Below, piece by piece: positions 20,219-31,786 of a DNA stretch of 64,000 nt. The stretch is taken from contig VSDK01012891.1 in the NCBI GenBank assembly GCA_009767595.1, forward strand, positions 65,027 to 129,026, written 5' to 3'. Origin of the DNA: Symbiodinium kawagutii. Lineage: Eukaryota > Sar > Dinophyceae > Suessiales > Symbiodiniaceae. Positions within the stretch are counted from its first letter, which is position 1. Every line of letters starts with the position of its first letter. Made by a program: the position numbers and the translations under genes. The notes under the pieces are model-generated. The model saw nothing but the letters and a program-made list of their open reading frames with translations, did not search any database and was not told the origin of the DNA.

Positions 20219-20430
20219 CACTCCAATTCTGTCACAGGACCGGAAGGGAGAAGAGTGGCAGAAAATTCAGGACGCGTATGTTTTTATGCGCGCGCTGCGT
20301 CTTTTGAGCTACGCTTTTCTTCGGTTCAGCCGTCACGTCGAAGTATGATGACACAGGCGTTCAGTTTTGGAGCCGCTTGCGCCATTGGCAGCCTCATGCT
20401 TTCATTCCGTTTGAAGCCAGTGCCATCCTA
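20219..20430 (+). pseudogene. Exon-like island in two frames, unassigned
   Basis: After acceptor CTGTCACAG, one frame reads WQKIQDAYVFMRALRLLSYA and then RFSRHVEV-stop; the next frame continues DDTGVQFWSRLRHWQPHAF. Both parts look coding, but they lie one base apart in frame with no room for an intron. This suggests a frameshifted remnant or two misjoined exons. Product not recognised. Confidence 0.35.
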
Positions 20431-20454
20431 AGTGGTGGATTCATATGTCTTCAT

Positions 20455-20570
20455 ATGGCTATGGGTCAATATTAACCAACCAACTAATGGGGGATTTCCA
20501 CCAACAATAACAGGGAAAATAATGGTTAATGATGGGGAACCAGGGGTACAGGGTTTTGACCCACAGCCAT
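20455..20570. mobile_element. TIR family 1 element, good copy
   Basis: ATGGCTATGGGTCAAT at the left and TTTTGACCCACAGCCAT at the right, about 116 bp. A TA dinucleotide flanks TGGCT...AGCCA on both sides, which hints at a TA target. Confidence 0.8.
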
Positions 20571-21540
20571 ACGTAAATGGTAGTTTCGAAATCTGTTAGG
20601 GGTGGTAAGTAGTACACAGTTTGCATAGGAAGTAAAACTCATGGCTCATCCCAAGGAATTCTAACGCTAATGAAGTAAGTGTTAATGATGGTGATAATGA
20701 TGGTAGTAGCTGACAATCAGCCACGTGTTTTGTTGAATTGATGGTTGTATGATAGTTTTAGTAGCCATCTACAAGTAAGCGTTTATGGTGGTCGATACTA
20801 GATTTTGTCAGATCTCAAATGATATCCACTTGATGAATAACCATTATTAACACGAACCCAACCTCAGTTATCCTAGCTAATGGGTCATTAGGTATCTTTA
20901 TATTTGTTATGGTCAGTAGTTAATAGTCAAAGTCTTGATGATACTATTATCCACAACAACTATGATATTATAGATAAGGTATTAATCACAATAGCATGAA
21001 TCCGTATTCATAGTCAAGGACGGCTATGAACTAGTTATAGCTCAAACGACTAAGTATTAAGCATGAATTGTTTGATATCAACTTTTAAATAGTAATTCTG
21101 AATTGTCAGTTGATGGTCAATGATGGTCAATGATGGTCAATGCCTAATAATCACTTTGTCAATAAGCTTAGTTGATACTTCTCCCCCACATACGGGTGTT
21201 CAGCCAATAATGATGAACCACTATAAACCATGGTTGTTGGACACTATGAGCCTTATCGATAGTTAGTTGATAAGGTTGACAACGGCTATTGGTAACCCAC
21301 CAGGTATCAATTTGGAATTAACCACCTATCAATAGTTAATGATTATTCACCCAACCAACCATTACTAAGCCCTATAAAAAATGTCTATAGCCTCATGTTT
21401 GATACTTAGTCGTAGCTATAAGTAATAACTAAAATAAGAAACAACCATTATAAACCACTATTATCAACTTTATCAATACTTAGAACCAACCATTATAAAC
21501 CACTACTATCAACCTTATCAATAGTTGATACCTATCCCTT
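20571..21540. other. AT-rich stretch without coding signal
   Basis: Contains ATGGTCAATG triplicated at 21108-21140 and a 45-bp near-repeat AACCACTA(C/T)TATCAACTTTATC at 21440-21530. Nothing else was recognised. Confidence 0.4.
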
Positions 21541-21545
21541 TGAAT

Positions 21546-21677
21546 CGTTTCACCCCTAAGCTGCGCAAAACCAGGCCCTTTGCGCTCTTCCTTTGCCGCT
21601 GTGTGCGGCAGATTCCAAGCCGCTGGGCGAGTGACCGGGTGGTGATGGAAACTGCTACCAGGTGGGGAGATCCATAG
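21546..21677 (+). CDS. Candidate terminal exon, possibly of the NSUN gene
   Basis: A GC-rich open stretch reads RFTPKLRKTRPFALFLCRCV and continues to a TAG at 21675. NOP2/Sun proteins end with R(F/L)xPxxxxTxGFF(V/I)A; the RFTP...T..FALF spacing is similar but the glycine is missing. The acceptor could be CACCCCTAAG at 21560 or upstream. Treat it as a weak candidate; strand and frame are supported only by openness and GC content. Confidence 0.25.
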   Translation, partial: RFTPKLRKTRPFALFLCRCVRQIPSRWASDRVVMETATRWGDP

Positions 21678-22080
21678 AGACTTGTGGGGCACTGGTTTCT
21701 ATGGTTAATAGTGGTTAATTATAGTGGTTAATAATTGTGGTTAAGAATAGTGGTTAATAATGGACATTGATAATAGAGGTTAATACTTGTGATTAAAGAT
21801 AGTGGTTGATAATAGGTTGATAGATGTGTGATATGGTTAATGATAATGGTTAATGAGCCATAGAAAACCATGATTAGTTGATAGTGGATAATAATGGTCA
21901 AGCAACCAGAGGATGATTCAGGGTTGATGGGGGATTATAATGCATAATAACAGCCTAACAGCTAATAGAGATCTCTATGTGGTTGATAATGGCGAGTGAT
22001 GGTCAATGATAGGGAATAATCACCAACAATAATGGTCAAGCAACTACTAGTTGATGGTTGCAATTGTTTTTTTTTAGTAC

Positions 22081-22196
22081 TTGCTCTCCGGCAAACTAAA
22101 TCTGGTTGCGTTAAAAAATCACATCAGTTTCAGTAAGTAAGCCAGCTGTAAATGGTGGATTTTCCATGCAAGCACGGCAACGTTTACCATAGGGTA
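22081..22196. mobile_element. TIR family 3 element, diverged
   Basis: Left end TTGCTCTCCGGCAAACTAAA, right end CGTTTACCATAGGGTA, with the shared interior AAATGGTGGATTTTCCAT. It is a relative of the well-preserved copy at 43622. Confidence 0.6.
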
Positions 22197-22286
22197 ATCA
22201 TGAATCATGATCGATTTGTGTGGCTAGGGGGCTAGCAAACTCTTGGCCCAACCAATTGCACCGCGATTATAGCGAAGCACATTTCC

Positions 22287-22600
22287 ATGGCAGGAAAATG
22301 TGATTCACAGCTGTTCTTTGCAAACTCAGATGGTGCAGCCCATGAGAATGCTGTCTTTCACTTTCGCGAAACCAACAAATTGTTTTGTGTGGCAGGGCGA
22401 CACAGACGAGCTTGACAATGTTGAGGCAGAAACGATCGAATTGGAAGATTTGACACCAAGGCATATAGAGAAAGTTTCCGATGGTGGTCACCTTTGCGGA
22501 GTGAAAGTTGATCGTGAGGGTGAGCATTTGCATCTTCGAGGATGGGGTGAACCTTGTGATTTTGATTCCGACATCTGCCTCAACGTCATCATGAGTGTCG
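22287..22600 (+). pseudogene. Frameshifted gene fragment starting with ATG, product unknown
   Basis: From ATG 22287 the frame reads MAGKCDSQLFFANSDGAAHE and stays coding-like to about 22400. The next frame then continues with TDELDNVEAETIELEDLTP and later GGHLCGVKVDREGEHLHLRG. A single extra C near 22401 accounts for the shift. The acidic, glycine-turn-rich sequence looks like real protein, but I do not recognise the family. TTTTGTGTGGCAG at the shift also resembles a splice acceptor, so a real exon start there is the alternative. Confidence 0.4.
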
Positions 22601-23609
22601 TAACCAATGTGTTTTCAACGTTAATGGTTTCTCATCATCAATTATGATGTTTCATGATAGATCATGATCAATGATGATTGATGGTGATTCACCATGATCA
22701 ATGATGACTAACGATGGTTGACAATCATCAATGATATATGGAGATGAATCGATACCCAAATCCACCGATCATTTAACATCCAGCCAGCTGGACTATTCTG
22801 TTCTTGTTTTGGGATACAGGGTATTGACGCACAGGTAAATACCCCAGATCTCAATCAGCTAATGATCATGAAACCACCAGGTTTCAAGGGGACGCTATTT
22901 AACCAAGGGTTTCAGCTGAGCCTTTGCAAGACAATATTTGAAAAACTCGATTGGCATATAGTGATTTCTTAAAGTGGGGCCGCCAAATCATCCAACATTT
23001 ATAGAAACAAACCATCCATAACTTGGGGGTTCCTGTCATGGTTTAGTCTCGAAACAACCATTTCTGATGGTTGTTCCCAACGTTAGGGTTGGCCAAGGCC
23101 CAAAGCTCCCAATCGCCACCGTTGGCGCTCCCAGGCCAAGTTCCTCCCATGCGCCTGCAAGGTTGGTTGGCGCTGGATCCGTGTCAACCAAGCTGTGCCA
23201 AGATTGGGTTGCAGGTCACTACTGATCATCTGGGTGGATTACAGCTACTATCGGCCTATCGGCTAACTTTTGTTCGGCTCTTTGGGATATAATTCATTTA
23301 CCAAATTTTGTTAGACTTTTCCCACGGGATCTAGTCAAGCCACCAGTCATCCCAAACATGGATTGTTACCATCCGAACACTTGGACGATTGTAACTGGTG
23401 GCTGTGAACAACCAGGACAGAGTTTTGACGAAAACAACCGTCCAGCAGAAAACATGGAAAAACTGGTTCTGTTTGCATGCCAGGGCAAAGTGCGAAAAAA
23501 GGGGAGTTGTTGCTTGCAATTCTCATTTCAGCTAGTCTTATGTGTATTCATGTACTTATTACCTTGTGTTGATGTTTAGTTTATTTACTTATTCATTTAT
23601 CTACGTATT
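22601..23609. other. Mostly non-coding; weak GC-rich patch at 23085-23215
   Basis: ATGATCAATGATG words fill 22620-22760. A degenerate family 2 TIR element lies at about 22972-23062. The GC-rich patch beginning GGCCAAGGCCC is open on + but has no recognisable motif. Confidence 0.35.
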
Positions 23610-23712
23610 TACCCTCTGGCAAACTAACCTGGAAGCTGAAAATCATTCTTCAATAGGTGAAACCATGATAAATAGTGGATTTTCTCGTTCCAGGTTGCTT
23701 TGCCAAAGTGTC
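23610..23712. mobile_element. TIR family 3 element
   Basis: Left end TACCCTCTGGCAAACTAACC; the right end CCAGGTTGCTTTGCCAAAG is diverged. The interior has the family word AATAGTGGATTTTCTC. Confidence 0.65.
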
Positions 23713-24009
23713 TTTGTTTCATCTTTGCTTATATTTATATCAAACATAGTCGTTGAGGCCCAAGCATCATTGGTTGGTGACCTGGTCACCCATAGCAGCT
23801 ATTGCAGATACCCAGCAGTTGGTGCGCCTTCCCAGTCTTCGTGCCCTTGTGAGGCCACACCGCGTGGTATAGATGCCACAAGAAGTGGCCCAACACCATT
23901 CGTTAGTTTTTTGTGTTTTTTTCTGATTAACAGTTTCATGGTGCAATAACTTTGTTCAATACAATGATATGTACCCGAGTTATCCAGCTATAATTGGTTT
24001 CGATTTCTT

Positions 24010-25040
24010 CAAAAACGTCATCGGACACTTTTATGTTCCTGTTCATCCGCGTTTTCCTCAGTTTCTAAGCCCAGCTTGCTACACTGTTGCTGTGGGAAAA
24101 AATATCGAATGACTTGGAGGTACCAGACACCAAGATCTATGCGTTGCTGGAACGTGCATCTTCTTCGAGTGAAAGGTTGGAAAATCACTGATTGATTCCT
24201 AAGTTTGGTGTATTAACTCTGGATTCCAGTGTTTCCTTTTTTCCGTACCAAATTCACGTTCCTCTAGAGTTTAGTGGTCTACAAGACGAATGACTTTACT
24301 GTGGAGGTTGTCATCCCAAATTTGACTAGTACATTCTGCGGAGGAAATGGCCTCTTTGAATGGCTGCCCTATGCTGCCCTGTCAAGCACTACCTTTGTAG
24401 TTGTTATTTTTTCTGCAGGGAATCTTTTGCCACTTCACTCTGGCGTTTCATCTTTCTGTTGGCTTCTCTGCGCAAGTTTGTGCAAGAGCTATCTGAGCAT
24501 GCTCTGATCTCTGACACAGGTAGCGTTTGAGGTCTGAGCTGCAGATTCTTTGTTTGCATATGCTCTCTGACATCCTCCAAGTGCAGCAAGGACCAGCTAT
24601 TGATCAGTCCTTGCCAGCAGGATTGCATGTCGAACGGAACCCTCCGCATGTGCACATCAATCCGAGCATGTTCATTTCATGGTGAGCAAAGCCGAGGATG
24701 AAGATGCGCATGGTTTGTTGGTGAAGCCATTTCTGGGCGAAGGCCATGCGCAATGCTGTGCATCTTACTGATCATCAGTGCTCCCTGGTTCGAAGGAATT
24801 GCAGGTTCCGTCATTACGAAGCTCTCGAAGAATTGAACAGACAAGCTCAAGCCTGGTTCAACCAGAGGTTGGGGGACTTCAAGCGACTCTGCCACGTGCA
24901 AACTTTGGAGTTCAGCTGTTTGGGAGGGTCCCTGCAACCAAAGTTTATCGAATGTGGATACAATTCATTGAGAAAGGACATGAAAAAGCTCCGGATTTGA
25001 GTAAGCTGAACCTGGAAAACACTCACTTCCTGAAAAGTTG
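24010..25040 (+). pseudogene. Degenerate intronless coding remnant, product unknown
   Basis: Coding-like segments follow each other on the plus strand but switch frames with stops between: FDFFKNVIGHFYVPVHPRF, then DLEVPDTKIYALLERASSS, then RFIFLLASLRKFVQELSEHA, then RSELQILCLHMLSDILQVQQ, then MVSKAEDEDAHGLLVKPF, then HYEALEELNRQAQAWFNQRL, then VPATKVYRMWIQFIEKGHEK. Composition is less AT-rich than the flanks, and no island or intron pattern is seen. A retrotransposed or decayed gene copy is the simplest reading. I do not recognise the family. Confidence 0.4.
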
Positions 25041-25584
25041 ACACCAAATGTGCTGTGATCAGCTGGCTGTAGAATGCCGAGGAAATTGGTCAATGCGATG
25101 TACCCCCATCACTGACTGTTTACCAACAGGAACCCTTTTGGAAATGTTTCCACCCCATACATGGATATCCCCACATTGAAGGAAACTTACTGATGGTGTT
25201 TGATTATACTTTTTCTTGCATGGCCTTCAACAGTGTGGCTATGCGCATCAGCAGAAGATGTCCCTTCTGCATTCACTGAGATCATAAAATTCCTGGTATG
25301 GAATGGTCATAATAAATAGAATAAGTTTATGGCTGGTCTTCGCAACTGCAAGGCCATGTATGCACGCAGTATGTGATGGTTTTGGCATGGATTGCCATTC
25401 TCATTTTGGCGATAGTCTTAACAGCAATCCACCATGGTGATGATAGCTACAGTCAATATTTCACCCTATCTTGCCATCAACCCTGTCGCATCCTAAATAC
25501 TTATATGGCCGTGGATTTCTTGAGGGTCCACATCCCACAATCTTTGATATCTTCAACGTACTTGAAAACAACTATGCCCATTTG

Positions 25585-25736
25585 GGTCTCAAAAAAGGGG
25601 ACCTCAAAAATACAGCTGGTTTAACAATGGCTATGTAATATTTTACCAAAATCATCCATTAGCCAAAAAAGGGACCCATAAACCCCATGGTTGTCATGGC
25701 TAGCAATGGATGATTTGAGTGTACCCCTTTGAGGTG
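25585..25736. mobile_element. Diverged TIR family 2 element, possibly two nested copies
   Basis: GGGTCTCAAAAAAGGGGACC at the left and GGATGATTTGAGTGTACCCC then TTTGAGGTGG at the right. The ATCATCCATTAGCC core resembles the ATCATCCATTTATAG core of other copies. Confidence 0.4.
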
Positions 25737-25741
25737 GTGTT

Positions 25742-25881
25742 GACCCCGTCCACCTGTGCTGTCGCGGCAAGTGGCAGGCCATCCTTATTGGAAGTGGCAG
25801 GGCCCAGAGGAACAGCGGGGCGGTGCGCCTGCGGCTGGTGCATGGGATAGCTGGGGAACAGCTTGGGTGCCCCACAGTGAG
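25742..25881 (+). CDS. Candidate exon, unassigned
   Basis: A GC-rich island reads WQAILIGSGRAQRNSGAVRL and then VHGIAGEQLGCPTV before a GTAACG donor at 25882. The open frame covers the whole island and the composition contrasts sharply with both flanks. It is not recognised and its gene membership is unknown. Confidence 0.35.
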
Positions 25882-26841
25882 GTAACGTTTGAGTCATTAA
25901 GGACCACCTTGATATCATGTTGTTTAGTACCATTAGCATTAAACCATCATGGTCTTCATCACCTAAGATGATCAAACAATCATGAAACATGATTAGCATT
26001 TGAGCACCGGGTTCTTTGGCTGGACCCTCAACCCACCGGGTTGGCGGGTTGAACAGCATCATTCACCGAGATACCGTTGCCTATCTATCAGCTATGGTTG
26101 GAGGTTAGTCATCATTAGCAGATAGGATAAGCATCATCAAGGGTCGGAGGTTAGTCATGTATCATTTCACCATCATGAACCATTGAGAATCGATCATTGA
26201 TTAAAAAAATGCAAAGCCACTATCGACTGACGCATGATGCTTGAACCATTGCAAATTCATGAATGAAAGTACTTAACCAATCATCGTGTTGAACAGTTTT
26301 CAGCGTTGTTTGTCGTGAAAAGCTATGTTTCGACTATTACTTAATATTTTTTGATTGAACATCAATTCCTCAGTTCCTCATAAATGGCAATTATTTCCAC
26401 TTAGCCATTCCTATGTGAAACCACCGATTCACCATAGTATTCTATCATGCACCCTTTGTCCCCACGAGTATGTAGTTGTTATGAAAGGAGCATTGTTTAG
26501 CCGCTATTCCCCATGAGTGACCAATGATTCACCATAGTTAACCCCGAATTCGTCCACTACTTCGCCATCATTGACCAATCACCAGCCCCAACATGAACAG
26601 ATTATTGTGTCACCATTCACCCATGTTTCACCACTACTCACCTTTGTTAAGCAATAAACATACAGTAACCGACCAGTAACCAGTAACCAACTAGTAATCA
26701 TTTATCCATTACAAAGCACGAACATGATTTTCAACCTGTAACCAACCAGTAACTAGCCATTGAGTCACGAATCAACAAACATGGTGAATCCACCAGCAAC
26801 CAACCATGAACCAACCAACTCCACACGCACGAGCCTTGCAG

Positions 26842-26944
26842 GTACTGCACTGCACGCTTCGACCCAGTGACTTCGGGAACGTGACTTGCCGTGGGACATG
26901 GCTGGTGCCACCAACGATACCATGCTGCTTCTATGCGGGTTTGA
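26842..26944 (+). CDS. Candidate exon, unassigned
   Basis: Acceptor GAGCCTTGCAG is followed by an open frame VLHCTLRPSDFGNVTCRGTW to a GTTTGA donor. The minus strand is also open across it. No family recognised. Confidence 0.25.
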
Positions 26945-28011
26945 TACGGTTTTTGTAGGGCTGGAACATGATGGTTTACATGCTAGCGGGCCCACGGATA
27001 GCAGCAAAGTCGTCAAAAGAACATGATGGTTTTATATGGTTATGTAAGGTTTTATGGGGGTGATTTAGCCACCAAGCATCATCAACCATGGTTTTTGACA
27101 GGCTTTTATATGGGTTATAACTTATAACCATTAATGATGGTTGTTGATAGGCAGTAATACCCAACGATCATGGTTAAACAACTACTAGTTTGTGGTTTCA
27201 TTGACATATTTTTCCGAATGTCTTTGGGATGGGTGGTTGACGAGCACATGTTTCAGGTTTGAACCCACGGACTAGATCAAAAAATGGTCAGGGTGAAATA
27301 GCGGGTGAATGGCTGATAGTGGCAGATAATGACCTGCAAGAAAAGTAGATAATTATACAAATTAGATGCCGAGCTGCGTTGTACCCCCACATAAGCTGAT
27401 CACATCCCAACAGCTCGACTGGTAACTGGTTATTGAATCTGAATGGTACCCTGAACAGCCAGGAGTACCAAGATGACCCACATCGAATGTGTACTTTCCC
27501 AACATAGTGCCACCCCGCAAAGCTGAAAGTTGCTACGTTTGATGGTGAGCATCCAAACAGCTAGACGATTGTAACTGGTCATTCATGGGCTGTAAACAGC
27601 CAGGGGTAAAGGGTTTTGACTCACACCTTTATTTGGTGGGTTCCACGGTCCCCCATTTGGATATGTGGACCGTCCACTCCGCCAGTCGAACGCAGCGATA
27701 GCCCCTTAGTTAACAACTTTGGGTTGTGGACAATACTGGCAGAACCGGCAGAATGACGACAAACGGATAACAATGGGTATATACTGAAAAGTGCAAAAAC
27801 CGGTTGGGTTGGTGACCCCAACCAATCTACCATCATATTGGTTGGTTGCCGATTTTTTCCTAGATACTCATCATTGCTGATTGGTTGTTGTGAACATTTC
27901 TCGTCAAAACCAGTTCCACAAATTCTTGCTGTTCTGGCCGCCCTGCCTCTTGGATCATTAACAAACCATCAATCAACCATTTACCCACCATTTCTCAACC
28001 ATTCACCACTT
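26945..28011. other. AT-rich stretch, weak GC patch at 27630-27705
   Basis: TGGTTTTATATGG words fill 27020-27180. A patch near 27640 reads GGFHGPPFGYVDRPLRQS on +, possibly a degenerate exon. Nothing firm. Confidence 0.3.
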
Positions 28012-28083
28012 GGTGGTTTCTCAGGTCATAGGGGTACCCCCAAATCACCCATGTCATCATCCCCGATGGCTTGGGAAACCACC
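28012..28083. mobile_element. TIR family 2 element, short copy
   Basis: GGTGGTTTCTCAGGTCATAG with GGGGTACCCCC at the left and GGGAAACCACC at the right, only 72 bp, with part of the interior deleted. Confidence 0.6.
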
Positions 28084-28104
28084 ATATTCTACTTTCTAAA
28101 ACAT

Positions 28105-28221
28105 ATGGCAATGGGTCAAAACCCTGTACCCCTGTCAAAACATCATTAGATTAGCCATTGTTTTCCGTGTTATTTTTGCTTATTATCCCCCATTGGTGTT
28201 GGTTGGTTATCAACCAGCCAT
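28105..28221. mobile_element. TIR family 1 element, inverted
   Basis: Reverse-complement orientation relative to the copy at 20455: ATGGCAATGGGTCAAAACCC at the left, with TATTATCCCCCATTGG then GTTGGTTATCAACC at the right. Confidence 0.65.
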
Positions 28222-28229
28222 GGGTGGCC

Positions 28230-28347
28230 ACGACCCACCACGCTGAGGAGCGGCCTTTTCATCGCTCGGCTCACGAAGAAGCCCTGCAGCGGCGGAGAAG
28301 AAAAGGAGCTGCGGGCGGATGGGTTGCGCTCTGGGGAGCTGACACTT
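28230..28347 (+). CDS. Candidate exon, basic helical segment
   Basis: A GC-rich island is open on + with EERPFHRSAHEEALQRRRRK and then GAAGGWVALWGADTSQR. It ends where a GGAAAACC-rich repeat begins (28348). Breaking at CAACG, before GAGAAC, would leave phase 2, matching the exon at 29313. It may belong to the N-terminal part of the following gene; unproven. Confidence 0.35.
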
Positions 28348-28512
28348 CGCAACGGAGAACCATGGGAAAACCATGGGAAACCCTAGGAAAACCATGTGGA
28401 AAACCGCAGGAAAACCAGTGTGACAATTGGAAATCGCCATGCTTCTATGGAGAATCCTCAACAATCAGCTCTCAATGGTGGATGTTCGCCATGTTAGATC
28501 ACCAGAGGGTAA
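28348..28512. repeat. GGAAAACC-rich element at an exon edge
   Basis: Four to five imperfect copies of ATGGGAAAACC, then a spacer, ending CCATGTTAGATCACCAGAGG. The same order (array, spacer, GTTAGATTACCAGGGGGTAA) occurs at 33790-33997, also directly after an exon-like island. The right end resembles TIR family 3 (GTTAGTTTACCAAAGGGTAA). Confidence 0.55.
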
Positions 28513-29312
28513 TTCATGACGATGCAGACGATGGGTATTAACGGTATTGACAGATTGGTGAACTGATGGTGAATTGATGATTAGTTGATGAATAACCAAC
28601 AAGACTAGGCAATGTTGTGGGTAATCATGGTTAATGAACCAAATGATTGCCTAATCGAGGCTAATGATTGTCGAAGATTGCTTCATAATGGAGCAATGTT
28701 AACTGGTGAATGATGGCTAAATAGTGTTTCAGTGATTGGTTCAAGACGGTCAGTCATGGCCATGGAGACATCATTGGTCAATGATGCATGGTTTATGATG
28801 TTTGACCATTAATAGATGCTTAATCATGAATCATTAATTTAATGTGTTAATCATTTGTCATTTATCATATCACATTGATGTTTGTGGCTTATGATGTTTG
28901 TTGGTCTTCATGAGACGCCGTGGTTTATGGTGGTGGCTTTGATCAACTGCCAGACTGTGAACTTGGATGGTGACCACCGTCAATAAGCAGCTTGCTTATA
29001 CATGCGTTCACTATTGGCTGTAATGATTCCGTATAATAAGCATGTATAATAAGAATTTATGGTTTATAATGATTGCTTATAGAATGATTGCTTATAGATT
29101 GATTGCTTATACTGATTCTTGATCCCTGCATAATTTTATTGGTTTAACAAAAATGGTCAAGCTAACCCTCAGTTGGAGCATGATTGTACAATGATTATAA
29201 GTATTTATTAACCAACTATATTTTGCTGATAGTTATCGCTTATACTGTTTCATCCATCCACCCATCCGCCCATCCGCCCATCCATCCCTACTACTTACTA
29301 GCCATCACCAAG
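28513..29312. other. AT-rich stretch; nothing recognised
   Basis: Repeated TTATGATTGCTTATAG words (28990-29110) and a CATCCGCC triplet near 29260-29285. Confidence 0.4.
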
Positions 29313-29425
29313 GGCGCGAACAGCTGACGAACCTCTCCAGACCCTCAGACAAACGCCCCGCTGCTCGTTGCTCACAGCGCGCCGCTCGTTGCTTGGTACG
29401 GCCCGCCCTGGATCCAGTGGTTCAG
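29313..29425 (+). CDS. Exon, probable N-terminal part of the PG-rich gene or its upstream neighbour
   Basis: After acceptor CATCACCAAG the frame reads ARTADEPLQTLRQTPRCSLL and then TARRSLLGTARPGSSGS. The donor is GCGAAG at 29426, a GC donor of the kind frequent in dinoflagellates. It leaves in phase 1, which fits the exon at 30181 (two leading bases). No domain recognised; assignment to the SHIPPO gene is by order only. Confidence 0.45.
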
Positions 29426-30025
29426 GCGAAGCCGCTGGATGGATACCACCGGCCTTGAGGTTCCCATGGTAGGTGATTGCAAGGTGAGTGATGCCAACCC
29501 TGGGATTAAGCATGCGAACCATGAGTAAGCAGTCACTTAAGACCTGATGAATGTTAACCCTCGGATGAAGCTAAACACTAGATTTCTCAATTGGGGGGCA
29601 CCATTTTACTTGGAAACCAGTTGGCTTAACTGGGGGCCCCTATTTATCAACCAGGGGTGGCTCGCTTCATCCAGGGTAGCCTTTAGCACTTTCTACTTCA
29701 CGACACTTCGTATCTCAAAATTACTGGAACTTGGGGGATATGCTGAAGAACGCTGTGCAGCTGGAGTTGTGATAAGCCGTTGGGGGTCCAAGTATCGGGT
29801 CTAGGATGACCATTGCCTACTTGGATTTCCGGGCGGAGAATTCGTGGTTGTGATCATGGTGTTTCTTAGGCCATAGGTTTTTTGATTGATATGATACCAG
29901 TCATAGGATTAATGAAATCACAGTATATCTTTTTGGCCACTACAGATTGTTTGATCGTTTTCTACCGGCTTAGGACAGAATTGACGATCAATTGACCCAT
30001 CATTTGGCATCATTTTGCATCAATG

Positions 30026-30117
30026 GACCATCAGTCAACCATCAATCAACCATCAGTCAACCATCAATCAACCATCAATCAACCATCAATCAACCATCAA
30101 TGAACCATCAAGGAACC
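30026..30117. repeat. 11-bp tandem repeat CATCAATCAAC
   Basis: About eight copies with CAGTCAAC variants, immediately followed by an AT dinucleotide tract (30123-30142). Confidence 0.9.
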
Positions 30118-30180
30118 CATGTGATATATATATATATATACACATTTATACGGTTTTATACGTGTATGTAATTTTACCAG

Positions 30181-30290
30181 CACCCCACCAGCTGCAAAGC
30201 GGAGCCTCGTCCAACCGCAAGGTGTGGAAACAAATCGCGGAATCAGCGGCTGAGGGAAAGCCATGGGACCATATCGATGATTTTTCGAGG
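30181..30290 (+). CDS. Exon following 29313, function unknown
   Basis: Acceptor GTAATTTTACCAG, then an open frame PHQLQSGASSNRKVWKQIAE followed by SAAEGKPWDHIDDFSR, with donor GCAAGT at 30291 (the best GC donor in the window). It enters in phase 1, consistent with 29425, and leaves in phase 0. A basic-acidic helical segment; no family recognised. Confidence 0.55.
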
Positions 30291-31413
30291 GCAAGTGATT
30301 GGTCAACTGATGCTCAATGGATGGCTAATTAATAGTGAATCATTGGACAATTGATGCTCAGTTGATGGCTGATTCATGATGAATTATTGGACAATTGATG
30401 TTTAGTTCCTGGTTAATTCCTGGTCAACTTCCGATCACTTGATAGTTACTTGATGGTTAGCAACGGTTGGCCTTGGACAAGCTGCCCTTGCTAGCTGAAG
30501 GAGACAAAGCATTGAGGTTCTTGGTATTCCAGTGGACCGGTAGATAGGTTTTAGCGGTTCAAGAACCCCACTGTTTTACCATGGACCAGCAACTCATATC
30601 CTGGGTATGTCCTACCATCTACTGTATATATCTCAACTTAAACAGGGTATTACAGATATATTTACTTGCCAGTTCTTCAGCATGTAAAATTTCCACACAG
30701 TAACCCATCCAGGTGATTGTAACTTCCCTTACGCGAGTGAAGAATTCCCAACTCAGAATACTGTGGCACAATAATCACCCTCCCCCTAGGTAATACTATG
30801 GTTGTAAATGGCAAGAACTGTGGAAGTAGGGTGATCCCACGCTACCAACCGTAGCTACGATCCGCACATCCGATACATGGCAGTCCTGTGTGAGGCGGCG
30901 ATGTCCCCGCAAAGTTCTGCTGGCTATGGCGTTATGTTGACAACTTTGTCGCAAAACAAGCAGGCAGACGCCGGGATAAGTGGTTTAAACCGCATGTTTT
31001 GCCATCAACTGGTTGAGCATGATGAAGCATTGCTACAATATAATCGTGGTCATTGATCATGCTTAGCTCATATTGAGCATGATTGACCATCAGTAAGCAT
31101 CGCGAACCGTCATTGATCATGTAGCAATACAACACATCTTCAAACTTCCGTCCAGATAAGTGCAGGTTTTCGGCCAAATGAAACGATGAATGGAATCCAA
31201 ATCAGCAATTCTTTGTCTATGGGATGGTCTACTGACTCCGTTCAGCAGTATAAATCCCAATGATTTGTGGTATCCCCAATGATTTGTGTTGCTTGTCATT
31301 GAGAAGGTCAACAACCAAAGGGATTGATGGAGAAGCTTTGGAAAATCCCCGGCAGTGGGATCGCAACAAACACAACAAACCAAGCGCTAGATACCACTTT
31401 ATGTTGCCACCAG

Positions 31414-31471
31414 GTGAATCCACGCCACGACAGCGGGACGAAGCCAACCCCATCCGGTCATGTCATCCGCC
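31414..31471 (+). CDS. Candidate exon, unassigned
   Basis: Acceptor TTGCCACCAG, open frame VNPRHDSGTKPTPSGHVIR, donor GTAGAA at 31472. Phase 0 in agrees with 30290, and phase 1 out agrees with the candidate at 31720. Proline- and glycine-rich like SHIPPO linkers, but without a core. Confidence 0.35.
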
Positions 31472-31719
31472 GTAGAAATCAGAAATGGCTAAGTTGAAAT
31501 CAGAAATGCAAGACTTGGACATTATAGATTGATTGGAATGGCTACTTGGACTGAAATTGTAATCAGAAATGGCCAAGTAGAAATGGTCAATAGCGGCTGG
31601 ATGGTCATTATGGACAAAAGGAGAAATTGCTTCGCACAACTTGAAAAATGGATGGCGGGTGTACGCCGTTCCCACTTGTGCCATGTGTAGCTGCTGTTTT
31701 CCAAATGATCTCTCATTAG

Positions 31720-31786
31720 CATCGTCCTCGGTGGATGCGTTGCTTCTTGCTGATGAACCACCACAAACCCACCAGTACCCTGAGAG
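31720..31786 (+). CDS. Candidate exon, unassigned
   Basis: A T-rich tract and CTCATTAG precede a frame reading SSSVDALLLADEPPQTHQYP. A GC donor at 31787 would leave phase 2, as the exon at 32568 requires, but its context (GCCACT) is poor. Confidence 0.25.
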
